Shown: positions 54,913-64,000 of the stretch, one piece after another
Position numbering within the stretch: position 1 is the first letter of the stretch
Layout of the letters: each line of letters starts with the position of its first letter
Origin: Thermothielavioides terrestris NRRL 8126
Taxonomy: Eukaryota; Ascomycota; Sordariomycetes; Sordariales; Chaetomiaceae
Direction: 5' to 3'
DNA: 64,000 nt
Assembly: GCF_000226115.1 (NCBI RefSeq)
Contig: NC_016461.1
Coordinates: 1,054,001 to 1,118,000 of the forward strand
The notes under the pieces: generated by a model
Database searches by the model: none
The model's input: only the letters and a program-made list of their open reading frames with translations
Told to the model about the DNA's origin: nothing
Made by a program: the position numbers and the translations under genes

Positions 54913-57061
54913 ATGGACCCTCAAGCACCGTCCTCCCCGTCTTCACCGTCCTCCTCTTCACCTCCGCCTCCTCCAGCTCCTGCCTCGTCCGACCTCGGCG
55001 GCCAGGCCCACGGACACGCCGCGTCCCCAACGAGCAGCGACGCGCCCCAGGGCCCCAGCTCGCAGTCAATGCAATCCACACCACCGCCTGTACCCCAGCC
55101 CGCAGTGGAGGGCGCCCCCGCTGGCGGTGGCCGCCATCCCAGGGCCAAGAGGAAGCGGACCACGTAAGGTTTTCTCAGAACTGGCTCGGCGACCCGGTGC
55201 TGTTGGCCCCTCAGCCTGACGCGTCTTCCTCGCAGAGCTCGAGACAAGGATATCCTCGAGGAGGAATTTAGGAAGAACTCCAAACCCGACAAGGAGGCGC
55301 GCGCCGAGATCGTCAAGCGCGTCTCTCTGACGGAGAAGGAAGTGCAGGTCAGTCTGCAGCAAACTAAGGCTTGCCCGTCCTCTCCCCCCCCCCCCCCCCC
55401 CCCAAAACCCACCCCTCACGAACACGCACACGCGCGTCGCCGGTCGGCGCTCAGCGCTCGGACCGAGTCCTCGCTGATGCTGCATACCAGATCTGGTTCC
55501 AGAACCGGCGCCAAAACGCTCGTCGGAAAGCGCGTCCGTTGTCGCCCGAGGATCTCGCAGCTATCGCATACGGTCCTGTGAAACTCCTCCCGGGCAGCTC
55601 TGTGGAGCCCGCCAATTATGCGTCCGCGCCCGTCCCCTGCTTGCCGCCGCCAGAGCAGACCGGCGCCTTTGGGTCCCACTCCGACCCTGCCAGCTCTCTG
55701 TCCTCGAGCGAGGCCGAGAAAGCGGATGAGCGGCCGCAATGGGGCAGACCATGGGAACTGCCAGCGCCTGCTGGCCAGAGGGCAGGCGAGTCTCAGCAAC
55801 CTATTTCTCGGTCGTTTGCTGGCGAAGTTGGTTATCTAGCCAACCGGCGGAATCGCACCAGCCCCTCTCCTGCCTCCTCAACGCCCTCTCACCTCGGCCG
55901 GGACGACTCCTTCAGGTCTGTCTTCCCTGTGATGCCCTGGCATGCGCTGCCCCTAACTGGACTTGTAGGTCCGAGCCCTTCCCGTCCTGCTCCCCACCCT
56001 CCGCTGCTTCTCCAGCGCTGCCTACTCCACCAAGCTCTCTCCGGCTGTCCACCTCCCTGGAGGGCAAGGCGGAGGTCGTTCCCTCAACCTTTTCTTCGCC
56101 GCCGCACCCTACCGGGGCCTCTCGACCGTCAGACGCGCTATACCGGCCAGAGCCTCTCCCTAGACTGGACCTCCAACCTAGTCGCGGTACTATTACTCTT
56201 CCGCCCATCTCGACGCTTACCGACTCCCTGCCACCGCCTCCCGCGACCAGCGAGCCGCTGCCTCCCCGCCTGACGAGGGGCCGGTCGCGCGACCCTCAGG
56301 CGTGGGAATACTGCTGCCTTTCCAAGAACCGCGAGGATACCCTGACAATGCAAGCCAAGCACGAGAGCAGTGGCTCGGCCGTCGCCGAAATCCATCTCAT
56401 CCGATCGACGAGTCTGACAGCTGGCACCTCCGCGAGACAAAGCACCGATGTGAAGCGCAAGACTGCCGCTGCACATCACGGGCTGTCCCGTCGCGACGTG
56501 GCAAAGAAACCTCGACTGAGCAGATCGGCGAGCAGTCAGGCGAGGATTGAGACGACCCTCGGTCCCAGTTCAAGGCACAATATCATGAGGGAAACTCCCG
56601 CAGTATCCCGGTTGGACAAAACCAAGACAGATACGGAGGCGGCGTTGGCTGGTAACGATTCGGATAAGGAGAACTGGAGCCCAGACGAAAACGGCAACTC
56701 CCGCCCCTTCCGCCGCGTACCATCCGGGAGTGGCTCACTTAGCCGGCGATCGCTTCCCTCCGGGCCGACTACCGTAGCTAAGATCAACCGCCGCCGGTCG
56801 CTGCACGAAGGGCGCAGCTCGCCCTTCCTCTCCAGCCGTGCCCACACCGCCCCCACGAATGGCTTCCAACACCGGCGACGCGAACGAGCACAATCCCCGC
56901 TCCAGATATACGAGGACGCCGAGGACTGCAGCCCGGAATCGGACAAAGTCCCGGATGACGAGGTGGAGCGCTTCATGCGCGGCGACGTCAGTCCCAGTAA
57001 GAAGGGCGACGCCGACGCCGTCGCCAGTCTGCTCTCCCTTAGCCAGGGCAAGTGGCGGTGA
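54913..57061 (+). CDS. Homeodomain transcription factor, Yox1-like
   Basis: Four exons (54913-55163, 55236-55347, 55491-55915, 55969-57061) give 626 residues. The homeodomain is at about 75-137: KRKRTTARDKDILEEEF, then ending IWFQNRRQNARRKAR with W123, N126 and R128, the DNA-contact residues. Both internal homeobox introns fall at clean frame points, the second right before IWFQNRR. A Ser/Pro-rich region precedes it and a long disordered region follows. I recall the homeobox-to-C-terminus layout (RGRSRDPQAWEYCCLSK, a short Lys/Arg block KKPRLSRSAS, and the ending DADAVASLLSLSQGKWR) from fungal Yox1-like proteins. In yeasts Yox1 represses cell-cycle genes; that role is inferred. A 20-C run lies in the second intron (55384-55403). 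Exon 3 to 4 uses a GTCTGT donor with a CTAAC branch (intron of 53 bp). Confidence 0.86.
55384..55403 (+). repeat. Poly-C tract in a homeobox intron
   Basis: A run of 20 C residues lies inside the 143-bp intron 55348-55490. It is likely unstable in copy number and prone to sequencing error. Confidence 0.9.
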
Positions 57062-58809
57062 ATCCCGTCTCAATAGAAGACAACCGCCACCTGGGAGAGG
57101 CCTGGCTTGTCCTTATTTTTCCGCCGTCGACTCCCATCGACAACGGAGCCCACTCGAAGACCAAAACACTCACTCGGCCGCCAAAACACACAAAGCAAGG
57201 CCCCTACGCTTAATCATCATCTCCTTGTGCATCTCGCAGCCTTCGCGCTGTTTCTGCGCCCTCCAAGACGGAGGAAGGTCTTCATCATGGTTTCTGGGCG
57301 CTATTTGTTTGGGTTGATAAGCATCTATGCAAGGTATGGCCATCTTTGCAGGTCTTGTACTAAGTACGTCAATGCTCGGTTGACCACATCCTTGACACGG
57401 GAGGTAGCATGGTCACATTGGCCTGCATCGACCCCTGACGGAGAAGAAACACGATGTTCTTCTGTCGGAGGCTTGGCATGGATGGGGCCAGGGATTGCTT
57501 CCCCAGGTACATGATGGGATGTTGGAAGGCCACATTGCGTTGTTAGAATATATAGGTAGTCAAGGAATCAAGCCTGTTCTGGTTGTCTTTTCCTCGCGTC
57601 CTGTGTTGCTGTGCCTCTCGCGGCAGTTTTCAATCTTCCCGTGGGCCTCAAGGGGCATTAAGCAAATATTCTTTTCTTGGAGTCAGAACTTGATTTGTTG
57701 ATTGATTTCCAGTGTTCCTGGGCATTGTCAATTCGGCAGGGTATGTGTCTTTGATTAAACAATCGGCGAACCACCGACGGAACAGAAGGATAGAGAAGTA
57801 TGATATTGAGCTCAGCGGAAGTGGACGGGAGACTCCCTCTGTAGATGTGGAATAGACGCCTTGTTTTCAAGTGCGAGAATTTGCAAGTCAGGAGGGACGA
57901 AGCAGAGGCGAGCATCAGAAAGGATCATTCGAGCGGTCGTGTGCCTACACTTGGTGAGTAAGATATGTACGCACAGTACACGCAACTTACATGCCAAATA
58001 TCCAAATACCCAGTCAGCCAGCCATTCTGTGTTTTGGTTCGTCTCACGCCCAAGCTGTGTTCTTTAATCTTGAGATACCTATCCATTGGGAATGGATACA
58101 ACTTGTAATACCAGCGGGAGACGGACATTTAGGTATGTTTGGCATCAACCCGGCCAAGTGCTTTGTAGCTGGGACCAAACTTACACCAGACTGAGGAGGG
58201 TGTTGGGTTGCCCAAGTTCTGGTCCGAAAGATGGCAACCACCTCAACAGAATGCTTGGGTCCGGTATTGGGCAGCTATACATGGTTAGTATGCCGAGGAA
58301 CTGTGTATCCCCTACCTATCAGTGACTCTGGATTGGCCCTCGGACCAGGGAGAGCTCCTTGATGACCGCTTTCGTGGCTGCGGGGTAGAAAGCAAACATT
58401 GCCCCCTGAGAGGAGAGGGCGGCGCTTAAAGCTCACGACAGAACTCGCGTGAGTCTTCCTCCATCGACGGGATGACATCAAAAACCGGTCAGAGCAGGAT
58501 AAAGGCAACGCATGCAAGACTGTTCCGTTGTTGGACCTCAGCCAGGTAATGGACACGCGCAGGGTAGGTACTAAGTCAATCCCGTCCACCTCATACCCGT
58601 TCAACCATTGAAACGATAGCCAAAACGCCCACGACGCCGTTAACCATTGTAGTCCCGGTCCCGGTTTCCCTTGCGCGACGGCAATCGCCAGTCCATGCCA
58701 CGCGACGCCTAAGCCCGACGGCGCCTACTCTACCGATGCTTCGCGAGAACGCAATGCATACTAAATGGACAGAAAGAAAAACAAAAGGACCTCCGCGGGG
58801 TGAGGGAAT
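57062..58809. other. Convergent spacer between homeobox and NAD kinase genes
   Basis: The spacer holds the two 3' ends. AT-rich, with short stretches of low complexity, but no gene I can support. Confidence 0.6.
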
Positions 58810-60818
58810 CTACAACCCCAACATGCTCATCTGCCTCCTCAGCGGACTGGCAGCAATGCTGCTCTCCTCACTGGTATAGTACGCCGAATCCGTGTCAATG
58901 TCCCAGCTCTCGTCGTCTTCGCTGCCCGACGCCGAGCCGCCGCCACCACCACTCCCGTTGGCCGCGCCGGCGTCAAAGGCCTTTTGCGTCGCCGCGCGCA
59001 CGTTCCACCTCAACGTGCGCGACACGCTGTCGAACCACTCGGTATCGGTACGCACGACGGTGGGGAACGGGTACTGCGAGGCCGTGATGGTGACGTGATC
59101 GCCCTGTCTGAGCTCGATGCGCCCTTTGCCGTCGAAGGCGCAATAGGCCGTGGCGCGGCTGTTGCGCGGGACGGATACCCGCAGGAGCATGGTATCGGAG
59201 AGGACCATGGGACGGAAGGACAAGGTGTGGGGGCAGATTGGCGTGAGCAGGATGGCGGGGATGTCCGGGTGGACGAGCGAGCCGCCTGCGGAGAGTGAGT
59301 AGGCGGTAGACCCTGCGAGAAACCGGTCAATACGTGGGGGGCGCGCGGGAATCGGACACCAGGACGAAAAAAAGACCTACCAGTCGGCGTCGAGAATATG
59401 CAGCCGTCCGCCTGCACGACGGTCAAGAGCTCATTATCACCGTACAGCTCCAGGTTGGACACATAGGGCGACGGCCCGCGATCGATGACCAGCTCGTTCA
59501 GAACCTCGAACTGCTCGCCCTCCTCCATTTCGTTGCCCATGGGCCCGTCGCGGTACACGGTGCAGGTGAAGCGCATGCGGAGATTCACCCGCATGCCCTC
59601 GTCGCCCATGACGCGGTTCAGGTGGTCCTTGTACTTCTCGAACTCGAAGCTCGTCAGGAAGCCAAGACTCCCAAGGCTGAAGGACAGGACGGGCGGCACG
59701 ATACGCTGAAACAGCCATGAGGTGAACAGGACGGTGCCGTCGCCGCCGAGGGTGAGCACCAGGTCGAACTTCTCCGGCTGGCTCCAGCACAGATCAGGCG
59801 TCCAGTACCTCAGCATCTCGGCGAACCGTGGGTTCTCATCCGTGATCCCGCGAGCGTTGAAGCGTTTCGAGTGGCGCAACTTCGCATCGACATAGACATT
59901 GACCCCCAAGTCAGATCCATACCGCGGCGTCTGCAGCAGCCACAGGGCCAGCTCCCGCGTGAGCAGAACCAGCTGATTGTCACGGGCCTTGGTCACGATC
60001 ATAACGTTCTTGACAGCGCGCTTGATCGGACGCCGTTGGAGCTGTTTGGACACCTCGCGGACGCCGGTGGCTGTCTGCACCAAGCGCGAGTGCGACATCC
60101 ACTCGTCATTCTTGATTTCCTCGAGAACTTTTTCAATGTCGACGGCGTCATCGAAGCGATTGTGGTAGAAGCAGGGCGATTGCAGCGAGGGGAAGGCGGC
60201 AGTCGGCGTCGCGGTCGCATTGGAGCGAGAGTTTTGTGCCTGGGCGAGGCCGTTGAGGGCGTCGCAGAGCTGCTGGGATGACGAGGACGCGGGCCGGGTG
60301 TCGCCGCCCTGCGGGGCGCCGTGAGCGGAGAGCATGCCGGTGAGCGATAGTGCTTGGGGCCTGTTGCTGCGTGCGACCGACGCCAGTGCTTTCATAATCG
60401 TCTGTCGCGGGACAGACTCAAGCGAGAGCGCGTTCTTGCGGTGACCACGGGCAGCCGCAGAATCAGCGGGAAGCGGCTGGGTGCTGGGCTGGAGGGAGTC
60501 GGAGTCCGGCGGTGCAGGCCGGCCTACTGCAGGCAGAGACGGTTGAGGGTGCGCAGCGGGTTCATCATTCCTGTTTGAGGGGACGGCCGAGGTGGGAGTG
60601 ACAGGTGCAGCAGCGACGACGACGTCGGGCGATGCAGGACACTTAACGCCGTTGTCCAGGGGCGACAGCACGAGAGGTAGCGCGGCTTGGGAATCCTGGG
60701 GACGCTCGGGGCCGACGGGTGAGGATTTATTAACTCCATCCGAGACGCACCGCTCCTGCCGCAGTAGGAGCGGGTGGTCAGCGGGGTGACCGAGGGCTGG
60801 GTGAATTGAACCGGGCAT
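58810..60818 (-). CDS. NAD kinase (ATP-NAD kinase)
   Basis: Two exons (60818-59381 and 59312-58810) on the minus strand give 646 residues. The enzyme phosphorylates NAD to NADP with ATP, supplying NADPH for biosynthesis and redox defence in the cytosol. A disordered N-terminus of about 230 residues precedes the catalytic domain. KFDLVLTLGGDGTVLFTSWL carries the GGDGT motif (around residue 357), ELVIDRGPSPYVSNLELY and QADGCIFSTPTGSTAYSLSAGG form the second conserved part, which is split by the 68-bp intron with a GTAGGT donor. The C-terminal part contains the block GDHVTITASQYPFPTV, and the last 60 residues are a Gly/Ser-rich acidic tail. The GGDGT and TGSTAYSLSAGG motifs are intact, so activity is expected. 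It resembles Utr1-type fungal kinases; isoform and location cannot be read. The upstream side has no gene nearby. Confidence 0.96.
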
Positions 60819-63800
60819 GGTTGAATCAGCAGTGTGGGGGGTGCCAAGTTATTTCCGGTCCCCTGCACTTCTTAGCAATCCTGTCACGCCGCTGTCCTGG
60901 GGGTTCAGGGTTCTTCCACGGAAGTACGCGGAGGTACGGAATAGTGTAATCCGTACTCTCCGGCTCTCCCACTGATAACGCCGGTGTGCCCTGCCTGCCA
61001 AGGTGCAGTCGCACTCAAGCTAGCCGCTCTCTTCAGCAAGCGAAAATTCTGGTGAGGTCAGGTTGCAGTTGCAGCCCAGATCTCGCGGAGACCCGAGCGA
61101 CCGACGGCTTGCAGTGCGCTTTCCGCCCCGCGTAACCCTTGAGACGCACCAAGGGGACGGAGAGAAATGCGGAAATGCACGAGCCGACCCGCTGCACTGC
61201 TTGTTCTGCCGACGTCACCGTCACCGTGTGTAGGTGGTATGCCAGCAAATTCGATCCCGGAGGCCGAGATGCTGCCTGCCAGTTGGGATTTGGCCGGGAC
61301 TTGTCTCACCACAGTACGATAACCCGGTCGCCCAAGCGGCCAAGTCCACGCACGACTGTCGGAAGCTGAGCGTCAGCGGGCCTGACCCAAGTGTGGCCGG
61401 TTCGGAAGACAACAAAGCGAGCAGTATGAGGAGTCTTGCAAATGCGCGCGCAAAATGCGCCTGTGCCGCCAACGTCACTGCCAGCCTCAGCCAGCCCGCG
61501 CGGGAGCCTTCTCGGCCACACCGGAGCGTTCAAGTGGCGATGGGAGGAAGGTTGGGGTGGTAAAAAACGCCGTGAACGACGCTTACCTCGCAGTCCGCAG
61601 ATTTCCCCGGATTCGGCAAACCGACCACTTTACGCCAACGGCCACGGCTGCCCCCGACACCCAGCTAGAATTGAAGCGAGAACGTGCTGAATCCGGGCCT
61701 CGATGCCGTGCGAGAGCGGAACCGGGCTTTTGTCGTAGCACGGGCTTCGGTGGCGGTTGCCTACCTTACACTAGTCAGTGGACCCAATTCCGGAACAGAC
61801 CCCGCTGTGGACTGTTCTCCGGCCGGCTAACCAGTTGCTGTAGTTGCTGTGGCGTGCGAGTTGGCCGTGTAAGTGAACCGATTGGCGCTGCCCCCGTGTG
61901 CGTCTGTGATGCGAGATGCAGGATGGATCGCTTATGAGGCCGCGTGATATGAGTGGTGATTTGGTTGCTCGAGCGTGCTCGATTGGGGGATAACCTTAGC
62001 TCAAGTATCCCGGTGCCGAGGGAGGACAGAGGTGCCGAATACAGAATGCCGATGTGACCCTTCAAAGAACTTCGAAGCGAATGCACGGCTCGTCCGAGGT
62101 GATTCGGCCAGCGATTGGACGGGGAGATGAAGAGAGGACGGCCGATGCAGTCCAAGCTCAGCCCAAAGTGAACAAGCAACCGCGTCCACCACCGAGTACA
62201 GAGAAAGTTAAGAGAGTGACATATAGTTATACCGACAGTAAGGTGATACCAAAAGACAGGAACTGAACTCTAGGCCAGGGGAAAGAAGAAACGAAAGAGC
62301 TACCAGAGCTCTGCTTCCACAGATGTCCTCCCGGGGACTGGTGAAGTTGGTCGGCTTGATCTTCAAAGAGGGTTGGAAGCTGGGAAGCGCCATGGCATAC
62401 GAAGTACATCCTGGAGGTTTAATAGCCAACTGCCCGACGACCATGACCCTCCCGTGAAGTCAGGGGAGAATGGATGCTGGGGTGCGCTGGAGCTCCATTG
62501 CATTGCAAGGGTATCTGCCACCAAGCTCGCCAGGGTTGCCATCCACGACTCCGTGTGACGGCACCGACTGCATCCTTGGGATGTGAATTGTACATAGGTA
62601 CATACACAAGTACATGGCTGGGAATTTCGCGCCCGAGGCTCCTGAGGGAGTACAGCGTCAACCTGGAGATCCTCACGAGCCGTGTAGTGTAGCTCAACCA
62701 ATGCCCGGCGAGGCATGGATCGCTCTCCGTCCTTGGTCGCCGCCAACGTCCCGAGGTGCCGGCTCAGTGTCCCAGCTAACTGTGCAAGGCAGTGTATGCA
62801 TAAACTGGGCGCTGGAATCCCAGTCTCCGCCGGGGCTCGACGCGCCTGCTGAATCCTCGGCACCTGAGCGATGCAACCTCGGGAGCTTGTCCCCTCAGTT
62901 TCCTCGTCACCCCTCAGCGTAGTGCAAGAAGGGACATCAACATCCATGTTGTCTGTCCTCTCACTGGAGGCAGCGGGAAGGAGCTTGTCTTGGCGTTTGG
63001 GTTTGCGAGTCTCACCATGCCTCCCCGAGGCTGGGGTCTGGAGGCGAGCAAAGCATTCGTCGTACACTATGTACTCCGTACCCACTTGCATACTGCGTAG
63101 CATCCTGGCCCGTGGGGCGCATCCCCGAGCAGCACGAGCGGGAAGCCCTGCAAATCTGCCGCCGGTTCTCAGCTCCACCAGGGGGTTTATCTGTGTTGTT
63201 CACCCTGCAACGGCACGCTGGAGCTTCGCTTGAGTAGCCGCATAAGGATCCAGCCTCTCGACGCTTGCCCTGTCGATGCAGAAAATGTTTGGAAACTTCC
63301 GGCGGCGAATTGGAGAGCGGCGTGGCCGTCCTAGCAGCATTCATTGACTCCGCAGAGATGTTGGGAATCCTGGCGCAAATCAAGCAGGGGCTCCAGCCAC
63401 TCTTCACCTCAATCACAGCTTCTGATGAGTCTCGGGTGCCTCGAGGCACGCAGTCGAGAAGTCGAGGAGCAGGTCTGGCTGAGACGGGCGCGGTCTCGAC
63501 GGTAACTTATCCACCTCCCCACCTGCAGGGCTGCCGACACCTCTGGAACCCCCGTACCCCCACATCCCTCTCTGGCTGGCGGCCGTCAACAAGCGCCGAA
63601 GCTGGCAGGTATCCAGCCTCTCAAACTGCCCGAGAAACTGCGGCGTTACAGTTTTCGTGTGCGGCGCACACGTATCGGAGCAAAGCTGAGATGAAACATG
63701 GCTTCGGCCCGCTGACGGGGGCAATCCCAAACGCGACCTCGCAGGACGGCCCGCTACCGTTTGAAGATGGTAGCACCTTGCTTCCATCACAAGCTTAACG

Positions 63801-64000
63801 AGTCTTGAGGTAAGAAAGATGCCAAAAGTCATGGGCAAGCCCATGAATAAGGGTGCTTTTTCGATTGTCTTGTTCTTCGGTGACAGCTCCATGCTCTCCA
63901 ATGCCGCGACGCCACAGGCGATTGCCGGGAGCTGATTTGTCGTCATGTAGTGTAACCGCGTAGCACTTCAGGGGGCAACGCGACACACCCATGCTTTCCA
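60819..64000. other. Gene-free region at the right end of the window
   Basis: Nothing convincing is seen in 3.2 kb. Open frames up to 271 codons (62363-63178 -) read as translated noise, with no domain. A perfect TACTCCGTA occurs at 63072-63080 and GTGTAGTGTAG at 62682-62692. A gene with its main part beyond 64000 could have its leader here. Confidence 0.5.

Noticed and set aside
62363..63178. 271-codon open frame on the minus strand at the right end
   Set aside because: No domain or family-like pattern, and it overlaps the intergenic repeat motifs.
1..64000. Secondary-metabolite or other functional gene cluster
   Set aside because: No backbone synthase, tailoring enzymes or shared regulator; the neighbours are unrelated housekeeping and signalling genes.

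Overview
The window looks like nuclear DNA of a filamentous ascomycete (Pezizomycotina). I infer Sordariomycetes, perhaps Sordariales/Chaetomiaceae, but I cannot name a species. The reasons are GC-rich genes with short introns of about 50-170 bp, GT(A/G)NGT donors and CTAAC/CTGAC branch points; a typical fungal gene set; long gene-poor spacers; and one AT-rich, stop-riddled transposon block with the C-to-T/G-to-A signature of repeat-induced point mutation (RIP).

Layout. 1-30.2 kb holds eight intact genes: a Frizzled/Smoothened-like receptor (1985-3760 +), a membrane-anchored GH5 glycosidase (5697-7136 +), a CRT10-family protein (7975-10538 +), a Mep1/3-type ammonium transporter (15410-17275 +), a membrane-anchored alpha/beta hydrolase (18889-20175 +), an oxysterol-binding-protein homologue (20666-22707 -), an unrecognised 1141-residue fungal protein (25485-28983 +) and the small U2AF splicing subunit (29567-30193 -). 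30.5-40.5 kb is a nested transposon island: a Tc1/mariner-like element (30473-40085, coding on -) split by a complete Ty3/Gypsy LTR retrotransposon (32101-39417, 386-bp LTRs, GATAT target duplication), with a 0.36-kb deletion derivative of the same Tc1 family lying head to head beside it. A fold-back element with degenerate telomere-like hexamers follows (40618-40996). 42.5-60.8 kb holds a tricalbin (42494-47190 +), a broken C-terminal fragment of a DHCR24-like FAD oxidase (47826-48039 -), an ELMO/CED-12 homologue (49060-51465 +), a Mutator-like MITE with 9-bp target duplication (51869-52406), a GRF zinc-finger protein (52712-54029 +), a Yox1-like homeodomain protein (54913-57061 +) and an NAD kinase (58810-60818 -). 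60.8-64 kb shows no gene.

The genes are independent housekeeping or signalling genes and I see no biosynthetic cluster. Two encode lipid-transfer proteins of membrane contact sites (the oxysterol-binding homologue and the tricalbin), but they are 20 kb apart and nothing in the sequence ties them together. All intron/exon models were built by hand from splice signals and frame continuity. I did not find a convincing new multi-gene system; the most informative parts are the transposon island with RIP edges inside its LTRs, the unrecognised 1141-residue protein, and several unusual introns.
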